A DNA stretch of 64,000 nt from Bacillus sp. JCM 19034 (GCF_001310635.1 NZ_BAXR01000002.1:310001-374000); one strand, 5' to 3'; positions 40,052 to 49,490 are shown, counted from the first letter of the stretch. The notes: generated by a model from the letters alone, not told the origin. Made by a program: numbers and translations.

Positions 40052-40858
40052 TTGTTGGAAAGACCAATTGGTGTTATAGATTCTGGTTTAGGCGGATTAA
40101 CAGTAGCAAAAGAGATCATGAGACAGTTGCCTAAGGAAGAGATTGTCTATTTAGGTGATTCTGCTAGATGTCCATATGGACCTAGAACACCCGATGAAGT
40201 GCGATCGTTTACTTGGGAAATGATTCAGCGACTTGAGGCAGAAAAGATGAAAATGCTAGTAATTGCCTGTAATACAGCTGCAGCCGTTGTACTAGAGGAA
40301 GTGAAGCAAAAGCTGTCAATTCCTGTAATTGGTGTTGTTCATCCTGGAGCGTTAAGTGCATTAAAGGTAACGAAAAATGACCACGTAGCTGTACTAGGAA
40401 CAGAAGGAACAATCAAAAGCAAAGCTTACGAACTAGCACTTCATTCTATAAAAAGTACGATTACGATCGATAGCCTAGCTTGTCCGGGCTTTGTCCCTTT
40501 AGTGGAAAGAGGGATATTTACTGGCGAAGAGGCACAACGAACGGTTGATGAGACATTAAAAGAATTAAAAGGTCGCGAGTTTGATACGTTAATTCTAGGT
40601 TGTACTCATTATCCTTTATTACTAGATGTGATCCGTCAATCGATTGGTGAGCATGTCAACATTATCTCATCGGGTGCTGAAGCAGCTCGTGAAGTAAGTA
40701 GCTTACTATATCACAAGAATTTGCTTTATACTGCTGAACGTATTCCAGTTCATCATTTTTTGACAACTGGTAATGCTGAGCGTTTCAAAGTATTAGCAGA
40801 TCAATGGCTTGAGGTTAGTATTGAACGCGTTGAGACAGTTTCACTGGGCTCTAAATAG
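40052..40858 (+). CDS. racE: Glutamate racemase
   Basis: RacE makes D-glutamate for peptidoglycan. The 268-residue product begins LERPIGVIDSGLGGLTVAKEIM (catalytic-loop Asp) and has both catalytic cysteines: VIACNTAAAVVLEE near residue 75 and ILGCTHYPLL near residue 188. The start is one of two TTG codons (40052, 40055) after GAGGG. A strong terminator follows. Confidence 0.96.
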   Translation: MLERPIGVIDSGLGGLTVAKEIMRQLPKEEIVYLGDSARCPYGPRTPDEVRSFTWEMIQRLEAEKMKMLVIACNTAAAVVLEEVKQKLSIPVIGVVHPGALSALKVTKNDHVAVLGTEGTIKSKAYELALHSIKSTITIDSLACPGFVPLVERGIFTGEEAQRTVDETLKELKGREFDTLILGCTHYPLLLDVIRQSIGEHVNIISSGAEAAREVSSLLYHKNLLYTAERIPVHHFLTTGNAERFKVLADQWLEVSIERVETVSLGSK

Positions 40859-40871
40859 GATTTGAAGGCAT

Positions 40872-40919
40872 GCCGCTGCATGAAGGATGGTTTTATCCTT
40901 TTCATGCAGCGGCTTTTTT
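40872..40919 (+). terminator. Strong terminator after racE
   Basis: GCCGCTGCATGAAGGA pairs with TCCTTTTCATGCAGCGGC over about 16 bp, followed by TTTTTTA. Confidence 0.95.
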
Positions 40920-41009
40920 AATTTGCGTTGTTGCTATAAATCAAATACTTGATAATACAATATCACATAGTATACAAGTGGACTATAAAACTTGAGGAGT
41001 TGGTAAATC

Positions 41010-41540
41010 GTGAGGCCATTACCTGAATTGAAAAATACAGTGTTTATTCAGCATATTATTCGTGTTCCAGTGAGTGTTGATCAAGTATTTGACTTTTTCG
41101 TCAGTAATCGTTTATCGAAGTATTATCAAAAGATATCAAAGGATCATGAATACCTTACTTTAAGGGAGGGAAATCAATTAGAAGTTGGTTCTATTTTAGA
41201 TTGTTTGGAGTCTGTGAGTAATCAAACCGCTCTACATAAATATGTTGTCTCAGAAGTTATTGAAAATGAAAGAATTCGTTACAATTCAACACCGTCTCAT
41301 ATAAAAATTAAACTGCCCTGGAAAGAGATTGATAGTAAAAGTAATACTCATTGTTTTTTTGATTTTGAAAGCATAGATTCGGAAGATACGAATATTCGGT
41401 TAACGATCGGTATCCAGTTTTATAGTGCATTCGAGAAGTTATTATCCTCATGGTCAGGAGGTCTTTCCCCATGGAGGAAGCATTGTATAGAAGAGCAGGA
41501 AGGCTTGAAGAAACTCTTTACCGAGAAATATATGATTTAA
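41010..41540 (+). CDS. SRPBCC/START-like domain protein
   Basis: The 176-residue product begins NTVFIQHIIRVPVSVDQVFDFF, typical of the first strand and helix of SRPBCC (START/polyketide-cyclase-like) ligand-binding domains. The pattern of strands and the C-terminal helix (SPWRKHCIEEQEGLKKLFTEKY) agree. These domains bind hydrophobic ligands, but no specific role can be given. It starts with GTG behind GAGGAG. It precedes a PadR regulator by 68 bases on the same strand, so the two may form a unit. Confidence 0.7.
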   Translation: MRPLPELKNTVFIQHIIRVPVSVDQVFDFFVSNRLSKYYQKISKDHEYLTLREGNQLEVGSILDCLESVSNQTALHKYVVSEVIENERIRYNSTPSHIKIKLPWKEIDSKSNTHCFFDFESIDSEDTNIRLTIGIQFYSAFEKLLSSWSGGLSPWRKHCIEEQEGLKKLFTEKYMI

Positions 41541-41608
41541 AATAATGGTTTGTGTGTATAATGATAGTCAAACAAACGTCACAAAAAGAAGTTTGAGGTG
41601 GTGAGCGA

Positions 41609-42146
41609 ATGTCTTTAAAGTTCGCGATGCTAGGCTTTATTGATATGGAGCCAATGTCAGGTTATGATTTGAAAAAAATGTTTGAGGCAAGTGTAAATTT
41701 CTACTGGAGTGCAACGCATAGTCAAATATACCGAACGCTTGATGAAATGAAAAAAGACGAATGGGTAAAGGAAGAATTTGTCTATCAGAAAGACCTCCCT
41801 AACAAAAAAATCTTTCATGCAACCGAAAAAGGCAAAAAGGCATTGTATGATTGGGTAATGGAGCCTACTGAAATTCCCCCTATTAGACATAAACTCTTAG
41901 TCCAGCTTTCATGGTCAGATCGATTACCAACGGAACAGATTCTTAGTCAACTCAATCAATATGGTAAGCAGCTTGAAGAGAGATTGGCTCTATATGAAAG
42001 TGAAGTACTTCAAAAAAACATGGAAAAGAAGTAGAACAGCAAAAGAAAAATTTTTGTGGGAGTCTATTTTAAAAAATGGAATTTCCACCTATCAAGCGGA
42101 GCTTAATTGGGTACGTTCCACAATGAAAGGCTTGCAGGACCTATAA
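41609..42146 (+). CDS. PadR-family transcriptional regulator (two frameshifts)
   Basis: The N-terminal winged helix is clear: FAMLGFIDMEPMSGYDLKKMFEAS, then WSATHSQIYRTLDEMKKDEWVKEE and FHATEKGKKALYDWV. The C-terminal Vir-type helical domain is in another frame (FLWESILKNGISTYQAELNWV). Two A runs are each one base short, 42024-42027 and 42041-42044. Restoring them gives NMEKEVEQQKEKFLWES, a continuous protein of about 179 residues. PadR proteins commonly sense phenolics or control drug efflux; no target gene is adjacent. GAGGTGG precedes the ATG. Confidence 0.8.
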
Positions 42147-42294
42147 CAATAGGATTCTACTTTTTACGAAAGGAGAACTGTGCCTTTCACTGTAAATCCA
42201 CTCATAAAATCTGTCCAGAACAAATAATCCATCCTCTTCCTGACGATAACGATAAAGGTGATTTTTAAAAGCCCTCCCCTTGTTACAAGTACTG

Positions 42295-42336
42295 AGACCA
42301 AAACGTTTATAAGTTTTTTCTTATATTTTTGGTCTA
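42295..42336. repeat. Long inverted repeat upstream of gerM
   Basis: AGACCAAAA...TATAAG pairs with CTTATA...TTTTGGTCT around a TTTTTT loop, with a small internal mismatch. It may be a terminator for the PadR gene or an operator. It ends about 50 bases before the gerM start. Confidence 0.4.
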
Positions 42337-42390
42337 AAGTATGAGATAGCTCGTATACATGTAGTACAAACTATCTTAGGAGGGAAAACA

Positions 42391-43464
42391 ATGCGAAGTA
42401 GGTTAATGAAGGGATTATATAGTGTTTTATTTATATTATTAATGGCGGCATGCTCATTCGGAGCAAATAATGGCGTTAATGAAATGGATATACCACCTAC
42501 TGATTATAGTAATCATGAAGAAGAAACACCCGATCCATCAGATTATGAAGAACCAGAAGGAGATAATGAGCAAATTGATGAAAATGAAACAGATGACTTA
42601 GATCAGGTCACTAGAAAGCTCTATCTAATTGATGAAAACGGGATGGTCGTTCCGCAAACATTAAATTTACCGAAAACAGAAAGTGTGCTAAGACAATCTC
42701 TTGAATATTTAGTTGATGGTGGACCTGTTACGAATCTATTACCGAGTGGTTTTAGTGCAGTTATACCTGCTGGTACAGAGGTAGATGTTCATTTAGAAGA
42801 GGGTATCGCTATTGCAGACTTTTCAAATGAATTTAATGAATATAATCCAGAATTAGAACAGCAAATTCTTCAAGCAATTACATGGACTTTAACCGAATTT
42901 GAAAATGTTGAGAAAGTACAGATAAAAGTAAATGGCCATCTACAAGAAACGATGCCGATCAGTGGAACCCCAATAGGTGAAGGTGTTAGTCGTGCAGATG
43001 GAATTAACATTGAGACGGGTGGATTAGCAGATATGGTAAATAGTAAAGGGGTGACCCTTTACTTCCTTGCACAAAATGGGGACAACACTTATTATGTACC
43101 AGTTACTAGACGAGTGAAAATGGAAGGAGAACTGCTTGAGACAGCCGTAAATGAACTAATAAAAGGTCCAGCGCTTGAATCTCCGCTATTAACTGATTTA
43201 CGTCAAGGAGTAGAATTGTTAGAAGAACCTCACTATCAAAATGGTGTTGTGACTTTGAATTTTAATGAAAACATTTTAAGTCAACTACAATCTACAGCCA
43301 TTTCTTCTGATGTCTTAGATATGCTTGCTTTAACGTTAACGGAACAGGAAGGCGTTGAACAAGTAGCGATAGAGGTTGAAGGGGAAGGAAATGTTTTAAA
43401 TGAATCTGGTCAATCGATCGAGCATGTATCTAGACCAGAACAATATAATTTTGGAGCATATTAA
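42391..43464 (+). CDS. gerM: Sporulation/germination lipoprotein GerM
   Basis: GerM is a mother-cell (SigE-dependent) lipoprotein needed for sporulation and germination; it links the engulfing membranes with the SpoIIQ-SpoIIIAH complex. The 357-residue product has a lipoprotein signal with lipobox LMAAC (Cys near residue 21), a very acidic linker (residues 30-70, rich in Glu, Asp, Pro) and two GerMN domains (about 75-200 and 215-345), each built around ...VLRQSLEYLVDGG / LLETAVNELIKGP. TAGGAGGG precedes the ATG. Gene order gerM-rph-rdgB is that of B. subtilis. Confidence 0.94.
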   Translation: MRSRLMKGLYSVLFILLMAACSFGANNGVNEMDIPPTDYSNHEEETPDPSDYEEPEGDNEQIDENETDDLDQVTRKLYLIDENGMVVPQTLNLPKTESVLRQSLEYLVDGGPVTNLLPSGFSAVIPAGTEVDVHLEEGIAIADFSNEFNEYNPELEQQILQAITWTLTEFENVEKVQIKVNGHLQETMPISGTPIGEGVSRADGINIETGGLADMVNSKGVTLYFLAQNGDNTYYVPVTRRVKMEGELLETAVNELIKGPALESPLLTDLRQGVELLEEPHYQNGVVTLNFNENILSQLQSTAISSDVLDMLALTLTEQEGVEQVAIEVEGEGNVLNESGQSIEHVSRPEQYNFGAY

Positions 43465-43526
43465 TAAGTGATTTGTTGGACGAGGTATAGAAACTTCTTT
43501 ATAATAAAAAGATAAAGGTGAATTAG

Positions 43527-43547
43527 GGTGATTCCGCTTGAATCACC
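43527..43547 (+). terminator. Stem-loop after gerM
   Basis: GGTGATTC (43527-43534) is a perfect inverted repeat of GAATCACC (43540-43547). A T run is lacking, so it may be a weak terminator. Confidence 0.4.
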
Positions 43548-43604
43548 TTCTTGCTGTTACTTTAATAGCAGTTGGGAAAGTTTGAGTACATAGGAGGTTC
43601 GCTT

Positions 43605-44342
43605 GTGAGAAACGATGGTAGGCAAGCAAATGAATTACGAAAGATTGTCATTGATACGAATTACATAAAACATCCTGAAGGGTCAGTGCTTATATCAATG
43701 GGAGACACAAAGGTGATCTGTGCCGCGAGTATTGAGGAGCGTGTTCCACCATTCTTACGTGGGCAAGGGAAAGGATGGGTAACAGCTGAATATGCTATGC
43801 TACCAAGAGCAACAGAGCAGCGAACGATTCGTGAGTCTTCGAAAGGGAAGGTGACGGGGCGTACGATGGAAATTCAACGTCTCATTGGAAGAGCTCTTCG
43901 ATCAATTATTGATCTCAACAAATTAGGTGAACGTACGGTATGGATTGATTGTGATGTCATTCAAGCAGATGGTGGAACAAGAACGGCCTCTATTACAGGT
44001 GCATTTGTTGCTCTTGCATTAGCAATGGAGAAAGCGATATCTACGAAAAAGGTGAAAGAATGGCCGATTACAGATTATTTAGCTGCGATTTCGGTTGGAA
44101 TTGAGGAAAAGAATGGGGTAATTCTAGATCTTAACTATGTTGAGGATTCCACTGCACAAGTTGATATGAATGTCGTTATGACTGGCTCACATCAATTTGT
44201 TGAATTACAAGGAACGGGTGAAGAAGCAACGTATTCAAAAGAACAATTACATAAGATGCTAGAATTAGCAGAGTTAGGTATAGATAGGTTATTAATTGCA
44301 CAAAAAGAAGCGTTAGGACACGTGGCAGAACGTTTTAAATAA
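43605..44342 (+). CDS. rph: Ribonuclease PH
   Basis: RNase PH trims tRNA 3' ends by phosphorolysis. The product has 245 residues with [59 protein letters not shown] and [16 protein letters not shown], all family signatures. GTG 43605 is chosen because AGGAGG lies seven bases upstream and the protein then begins [12 protein letters not shown], as in homologues. rdgB follows 11 bases later. Confidence 0.96.
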   Translation: MRNDGRQANELRKIVIDTNYIKHPEGSVLISMGDTKVICAASIEERVPPFLRGQGKGWVTAEYAMLPRATEQRTIRESSKGKVTGRTMEIQRLIGRALRSIIDLNKLGERTVWIDCDVIQADGGTRTASITGAFVALALAMEKAISTKKVKEWPITDYLAAISVGIEEKNGVILDLNYVEDSTAQVDMNVVMTGSHQFVELQGTGEEATYSKEQLHKMLELAELGIDRLLIAQKEALGHVAERFK

Positions 44343-44353
44343 AGGAGAAACAG

Positions 44354-44955
44354 ATGAAAAAAGAAGTAATCATTGCTACGACAAATGAAGGGAAAGTACG
44401 TGAATTTCGCGAACTATTTCCATCAAATGAGTGGATTGTACGTTCGCTAAAGGATTATCCAGACATTCCTGATATTAAAGAGGACGGTCAAACCTTTGCT
44501 GAAAATGCAGCAATAAAAGCAGAGGCTTTAAGTCAAAAGCTAAATAAACTTGTAATCGCGGATGACTCAGGTTTGATCATTGATGCTCTAGACGGTCGAC
44601 CAGGGATTTACTCTGCAAGGTATGCAGGATTAGCGAAAGATGATGAAGCGAACATTCGTAAAGTTCTTCAAGAATTAGAGCACGTTCCTAATGGCGATCG
44701 GACAGCACGTTTTTTTTGTGCAATTGCTGTGGCTAGACCGAACAAAGCTACATTGATTTATGAGGGCGACTGTGAAGGTATATCATAAGAGAAAAGTCAG
44801 GAATGAATGGTTTTGGTTATGATCCGATATTTTTCTTGCCGGATTTACAACGAACGATGGCTGAGTTAAGTCCTCAAGAGAAAAATAGTAGAAGTCATCG
44901 AGCAAAGGCCATTGAACAATTATTTGCTCATGAACATGAATGGAATGAAGAGTAG
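44354..44955 (+). CDS. rdgB: XTP/dITP diphosphatase (one frameshift)
   Basis: RdgB/HAM1 hydrolyses non-canonical purine triphosphates (dITP, XTP). The N-terminal part shows [30 protein letters not shown] and [25 protein letters not shown]. The frame breaks after YEGDCEGI at about 44779-44785, where one base (probably T) is missing. The rest continues as [27 protein letters not shown] and [18 protein letters not shown], with the family GYDPIF motif. Restored length is about 200 residues. It is in an operon with rph and the following phosphodiesterase. Confidence 0.93.
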
Positions 44956-44963
44956 GTGTAAAA

Positions 44964-45473
44964 ATGAAGGCATTAATTTTAAGTGATAGCCACGGCTGGA
45001 CGAATGAAGTAAAGGAAATCATTGACCGTCATCGCGACGAGGTTGATGTGGTATACCATTGTGGTGATTCAGAGTTAGACCAAGATCATCCAGTGTTAAA
45101 AGATGCAAATGTAGTTAAAGGGAATTGTGATTTTGGAGTTGATTTTCCCAATGAGATCAAAGAAGACGTGAAAGGTGTTCGTTTTTATATTACTCATGGG
45201 CATTTATATAATGTGAAATTGACAACAGATCGACTTTCTTATCGTGCTGAAGAAATGGGAGCAGCAATTGCTTGTTTTGGCCACACACATATTGCAACAT
45301 CCTTTGAACAAAATGGAGTGATTTATATTAACCCGGGAAGTATTAAACTTCCTCTTGGCGGAAGAACAAAAACTTATGCCATTTGTGAACGCATAAATGA
45401 TGTAACGACTGTGACGTTTCATCAACAAACAGACGGAGAAATTGTTGAAGAGTTAACAAAGGTTTATGATTAA
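44964..45473 (+). CDS. ysnB: YfcE/MJ0936-family metallophosphoesterase YsnB
   Basis: This calcineurin-like phosphodiesterase of 169 residues has the metal-ligand motifs in order: LILSDSHG, YHCGDSE, VKGNCDF, THGH and GHTHIA near residue 110. Substrate is unknown; relatives hydrolyse cyclic nucleotides or phosphodiesters. It ends the gerM-rph-rdgB cluster 8 bases behind rdgB. Confidence 0.9.
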   Translation: MKALILSDSHGWTNEVKEIIDRHRDEVDVVYHCGDSELDQDHPVLKDANVVKGNCDFGVDFPNEIKEDVKGVRFYITHGHLYNVKLTTDRLSYRAEEMGAAIACFGHTHIATSFEQNGVIYINPGSIKLPLGGRTKTYAICERINDVTTVTFHQQTDGEIVEELTKVYD

Positions 45474-45485
45474 AGAGTAAGAGAA

Positions 45486-45520
45486 GGAGCTACGTAAAAC
45501 GAAACTTTACGTAGTTCCTT
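45486..45520 (+). terminator. Stem-loop after ysnB
   Basis: GGAGCTACGTAAA (45486-45498) pairs with TTTACGTAGTTCC (45506-45518). The T run is poor, but the stem is 13 bp long. Confidence 0.5.
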
Positions 45521-45545
45521 ACGAATAAAAAAATTGAAAAAAAGG

Positions 45546-45574
45546 TTGACTTTTTGATTATAGGGCTGTATATT
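45546..45574 (+). promoter_or_regulatory. Predicted tRNA-locus promoter
   Basis: TTGACT (45546-45551), a 17-base spacer and TATATT (45569-45574) form a near-consensus promoter. It lies 24 bases before a duplicated tRNA-Gly half and about 170 bases before the intact tRNA-Gly. Confidence 0.7.
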
Positions 45575-45597
45575 TATAGATGTCGCTGAAAAACTGT

Positions 45598-45628
45598 GCG
45601 GGTGTAGGTTAGTGGTAAAACCTCAGCC
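45598..45628 (+). pseudogene. Duplicated 5' half of tRNA-Gly
   Basis: The 31 bases at 45598-45628 match the first 31 bases of the intact tRNA-Gly at 45742 with one substitution (G for T in GTAGGTTAG). They cover the acceptor 5' strand, the D arm and the anticodon 5' strand. The similarity stops just before the anticodon loop. The fragment is enclosed by the inverted repeat GATGTC (45579-45584) / GACATC (45637-45642). It cannot fold as a tRNA. Confidence 0.85.
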
Positions 45629-45741
45629 ACGAGCAAGACATCAATGAAAAGCTAGCGAGTTGTCTCGACGCAGTATACATCAAAGCGATACTGGAAGAGG
45701 AAGAGACATGAAAAACAAAAGAGGAAAAATGTAGTCCGTAT

Positions 45742-45812
45742 GCGGGTGTAGTTTAGTGGTAAAACCTCAGCCTTCCAAGCTGATGTCGTGGGTTCGATTC
45801 CCATCACCCGCT
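45742..45812 (+). tRNA. tRNA-Gly (anticodon TCC)
   Basis: The acceptor stem GCGGGTG pairs with CACCCGC. The D loop is AGTTTAGTGGTAAAAC, the anticodon loop CTTCCAA carries TCC, and the T arm GTGGGTTCGATTCCCAT is standard. CCA is not encoded. tRNA-Arg follows 5 bases later. Confidence 0.96.
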
Positions 45813-45817
45813 TTTAT

Positions 45818-45894
<77 letters not shown>

Positions 45895-45908
45895 TTACAT
45901 AACACTTT

Positions 45909-45985
45909 AACCCTTGATATGAAAGGGTTTTGGACAAATAAGGGATGCTAACGCAGATTAGAATACTGTGGGAGCATCTTTTTTT
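45909..45985 (+). terminator. Two terminators behind the tRNA genes
   Basis: A short hairpin AACCCTT/AAAGGGTTTT lies at 45909-45931. A second one, GATGCT (45954-45959) pairing with AGCATC (45973-45978) and followed by seven T, lies behind it. Together they should stop transcription of the tRNA unit. Confidence 0.65.
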
Positions 45986-46179
45986 ATATCTACAATATTA
46001 ATTAAAGGTTCTAACCTCCTAGTTTATTTACTGGAGGAGGTAGTCTGACTATGATAAAGGTCATCTTTGTTGAATATGTTAAGACAAGAAAGGTGGCAGA
46101 GACTTAGAGAGGTATTCAGCAGAAGAGTGTAACCGGGTCCAAAGAAAGAACCAAAATTCTTTTTATGAGGGAGGTATAG

Positions 46180-46475
46180 ATGATGAATGATTAAACCACT
46201 CAAAATAAAAAAGCTTGGGAGTGTCGGACATATTGGACATCTAGAAGCAAAGCTAAGTAAATATAAGAAAATCCTAAATCACAACTAAAAAAATATACAG
46301 TATTTTGAAAACTTCTCCGCAAAGTAATTGCCCATCTTTGTGGCTCTAATGGCAGAAAACAGTTCCTTTATCAAAATAGTAGGTGCAGAAGTTACTGTTG
46401 TTGATATATTAGAAGAAAATAAACAGTATGCTTTAGAATTGGCAGCCCCCATATCATCCTAGCGAGCGAAATTAC
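46180..46475 (+). pseudogene. Decayed class I SAM-dependent methyltransferase
   Basis: A ribosome site GGGAGG and ATG (46180/46183) begin a frame that stops after three codons, yet downstream pieces match the N-terminal part of a SAM methyltransferase: NKKAWE, then ENPKSQLKKY, then KVIAHLCGSNGRK, and after a +/-1 shift near 46356 VGAEVTVVDILEENKQYALELAA. The glycine-rich SAM loop (CGSNGRK) and the acidic end of strand 2 (VVDI) are visible. Several stops, a frameshift and loss of the C-terminal two thirds make it a true pseudogene, unlike the single-base breaks elsewhere in the window. Confidence 0.7.
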
Positions 46476-46542
46476 AAGGTTCTTGAATGCCTATGTCCTG
46501 TGATGCTAAACTAATATATCAGCAATGTAATCTAGATGTTAA

Positions 46543-47181
46543 TTATCCTTTTTTTCTATTAAGTTTATCCTTAATGCGGATGCATTTATTTAAATGAAAA
46601 AAAATATGTCTTGTTGCGGGCATCAATATTAAACCTGCAATGTCTTTTTTGCTCCAGTAGTCAGCTAACCACTTAGAATTTTGCATTACTGCGTTTTCAT
46701 CAAATAATCTGTTAACTCTAGCTGGGTCAACTTGCATCTTAAATTGTCCAGGTTCTAAGGAGGATATAACTCTTTGTGTTTGCTTTCCTACAGATGCTCT
46801 ATATGCTAATAATGAATGAAGGTTAATATTTGAACTTAATTTTGCAATGTCCTTTTGGCTCATATCATTCCCTGAATGGGTGTAATCAATATTCATTTTT
46901 TCAAGCCAATTTCTAGCATTTAATACTTGTTGGTCATTAGCTACTAGAATATTCATTGATATATCCTCAATCCTAGTGATATGCCATAAATGCCAGACAA
47001 TAGAGTTTTTTGTATCAGGATTAGTAACTGGATACTTTCTAAATGATTCTTCATCCAAATCTTTCAACACGGCATCTTCTAGAGTGACATCAGTAGTATA
47101 TGTCATAGAGGAAGAGTGTAGTAAAGAATGCTGAGATTGAAATAATTTAACTGCCTCTGAATGTTGTTCAGCTTTTTTCAT
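46543..47181 (-). CDS. DinB-family (DinB_2-like) protein
   Basis: The 212-residue product has the layout of DinB-like four-helix-bundle proteins: a first helix with repeated leucines, NSIVWHLWHITRIEDISMNIL with the typical helix-2 metal histidines near residues 63-68, and GLILMPATRHIFFHLNKCIRIK with the second histidine group at the C-terminus. Such proteins bind metal ions and several are thiol-dependent transferases; substrate is unknown. It stands alone in decayed DNA behind the tRNA genes, so it may be horizontally acquired. Confidence 0.7.
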   Translation of the reverse strand: MKKAEQHSEAVKLFQSQHSLLHSSSMTYTTDVTLEDAVLKDLDEESFRKYPVTNPDTKNSIVWHLWHITRIEDISMNILVANDQQVLNARNWLEKMNIDYTHSGNDMSQKDIAKLSSNINLHSLLAYRASVGKQTQRVISSLEPGQFKMQVDPARVNRLFDENAVMQNSKWLADYWSKKDIAGLILMPATRHIFFHLNKCIRIKDKLNRKKG

Positions 47182-47632
47182 GTGCTCTTTTTAATTTTTT
47201 ATGGTTTTCATTCCAAATCCTTCTCTGCTTCATGTCCATTAAGATTAATTCTCCCATGATTTGATAATTAATATTTTCAATTAGGCAATGTATAATTCCT
47301 GCATTAACAACAATATGATAGGGGTTATTTGTTCAATTATAAAATATTTATTTTCCTCTGTATTAATGAGCTACAGGCTGTTTGTTGATAGATAAGAATA
47401 TTGAATAATGAAAACCCTCCAAATTGTTTTATTGGTCGAAGTTTCCATAATACTAAACGGATGTTAATGATCCGTAATCCCTGTCATATGCATGATTACT
47501 CGGTTCTGTTGAATGAGAAATTAAGCGTTTTTTAAGTGAAGATGTATATTATTACTAGTAGAAAAGGTCACGACCTGCAAAGGAAGTGTGGATTGAAATA
47601 ATCCGTATTAAATTATCATCTGAGAGTCTAGC

Positions 47633-47669
47633 TTAAAAAGCCTTCACAAATGTGTGAAGGGCTTTTTCC
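47633..47669. terminator. Terminator-like hairpin in intergenic DNA
   Basis: AAAAAGCCTTCACA pairs with TGTGAAGGGCTTTTT around a short loop. A and T runs on both sides would allow bidirectional function. No gene is recognised directly upstream, so it may end an unannotated RNA. Confidence 0.7.
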
Positions 47670-47850
47670 CCATTCTTTCTCTCCAAAACAAGTTAGCACC
47701 ACGATGATTCGTATCGGTTTCCTATAATTTTAAAGTACCTCTTCGAATAATATGCTGTACTCACTTAGAAAAATAACGTAAAGGTTGTGTATAAAGAAGA
47801 AGTTTTAAAAAGGAATGCATAGAATGAGCTAAGTTAAGTAACAATACGAT

Positions 47851-47880
47851 TAACCTATTTATATATGCGTAAATAGGTTA
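47851..47880. repeat. Inverted repeat upstream of the germination operon
   Basis: TAACCTATTTA (47851-47861) and TAAATAGGTTA (47870-47880) form a perfect 11-base inverted repeat separated by 8 bases. It lies 30 bases before the start of the germination operon and could be an operator or an RNA hairpin. Confidence 0.5.
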
Positions 47881-47910
47881 GATCATTTTCCATGAGGAGT
47901 TTTTCGAGCG

Positions 47911-49490
47911 ATGTTTAGAAAAAAGCGACAGTGGAAAAAGACCATAAAGTATGTGAATAAACAAAAAAAGAGCATTGATCCTACATTAAAAAATAGTGTG
48001 AAAGAAATTAAAGATATTATAGGGCAAGATCTTGATTATAACGAACGTGAACTTGAAATACTAGGAAACCAAAAAATAATGGTTATCTATTTAGCGAGTT
48101 TAGTAAATAAGGACAGCATTAACAGTCACATTATAAAACCCATGCTAGCTCTAACAGATCAGCAAAATAATAATGACTTAAAAAAGAGCAAGAGTGAAAT
48201 AAAGGATCAATTATTTGAAGCGGTTATTTATCATTCTCAAGGAAAAAAGTCGCTTCTGTAGACGAATTACTTGAAGGAATTCTAACTGGTCAGTGTGCAG
48301 TTTTAATGGAAGGTTTAACGGAAGCGTTTTTATTCGATGAAAAAGAATTAGAAAAAAGAGCGATTGAACAGCCACAAGGGGAGCAAGTAATACGAGGACC
48401 AAGAGATGGTTTTATAGAACATTTACAAACTAACATTGCTTTAATAAGAAGTCGTATACCAGTAGCGAAGCTAAGGGTTAAAGAATTAAAGGTAGGGTTA
48501 ATGACAAAATCGTCAGTTGCCATTTGCTATCTTGATGAGACTGTAAACAAAAAGTTAGTTGAAGAGGTTGAAAGTCGTCTCCGCAACGCGAATATTGATA
48601 GGGTTTTGGATAGTGGGTATATCGAGCAACTAATTGAAGATAATCCGAGTTCTCCATTTCCACAAGTTCAATACACAGAAAGGCCAGATAAAGCAGTAGG
48701 GAATTTAGTCGAAGGTAGGGTGATCATTATCATCGATGGGACGCCCCTCGTATTGATATGTCCAGCTACCTTTAATCAGTTCCTGCAAACATCTGAAGAT
48801 TATAATGAACGTGCTCTAATATCTAGCCTTATAAGAATGATCCGTATATTAGCACTAGGTTCATCACTCTTATTTCCTTCGTTATATGTTGCGGTTTTAT
48901 CCTTTCATCCAGAGTTGATACCTGCAGAGTTTGCTGTCGCAGTTACTAGTGGAAGAGGTGGCATTCCGTTTCCAGTAGTTGTAGAAGTTTTACTTATGGA
49001 AATTGCAATGGAAATATTACGAGAGGCCACTGTTAGAATGCCACAGCAAGTAGGTGGTGCTCTTTCAATTGTCGGTGTACTTGTCATTGGACAAGCAGCT
49101 GTAGAGGCTGGCTTCGTTTCACCAGTAACAGTCGTTATTATCGCACTATCATCTATCGGCTCCTTTGCTACACCGGCTTACAATGTTGCGATAGCCTTTC
49201 GCTTGTTGCGCTTTCCTATATTATTACTGTCAGGAATGTTCGGTTTATTTGGGTTAGTTAGTGCGATGCTTCTCATGTTTAATCATATGCTCGCCCTAAA
49301 GTCATTTGGTGTCCCTTATTTGAGCCCTATTTCTCCTGCAGATTGGTATAGTTTACGTGACTCAATTGTTCGTTTTCCACTACGTTGGTTATTGAAAAGA
49401 CCAGAAGAACTACACACCTATAATACAGTTAGGAGTGAGAGAAAACGAAGAAAACCACACTCACCTCTTTTACCGAAGGAGGACAAATGA
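47911..49490 (+). CDS. GerA-family spore germination protein, A subunit (one frameshift)
   Basis: The A subunit of a germinant receptor (GerA/GerK/GerB type) sits in the inner spore membrane. An N-terminal hydrophilic domain of about 270 residues (FEAVIYHSQGK..., LFDEKELEKRAIEQPQGEQVIRGPRDGFIE) precedes a membrane domain with FPSLYVAVLSFHPELIPAEFAVAV, SGRGGIPFPVVVEVLLMEIAMEILREA and MPQQVGGALSIVGVLVIGQAAVEAG, all family hallmarks. The frame breaks at the A run 48243-48248 (one A short); restored it reads GKKVASVDELLEG. The whole is about 526 residues. The B and C subunit genes follow in the same operon. Confidence 0.93.

Larger units (their letters stand above)
47182..47910. other. 729-base intergenic stretch without a recognised gene
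   Basis: No coding frame with a ribosome site is visible. The stretch contains a small inverted repeat ACGGAT...ATCCGT near 47457-47474, a terminator at 47633-47669 and an inverted repeat at 47851-47880. The sequence is strongly AT-rich, consistent with decayed accessory DNA between the tRNA locus and the germination operon. Confidence 0.6.
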
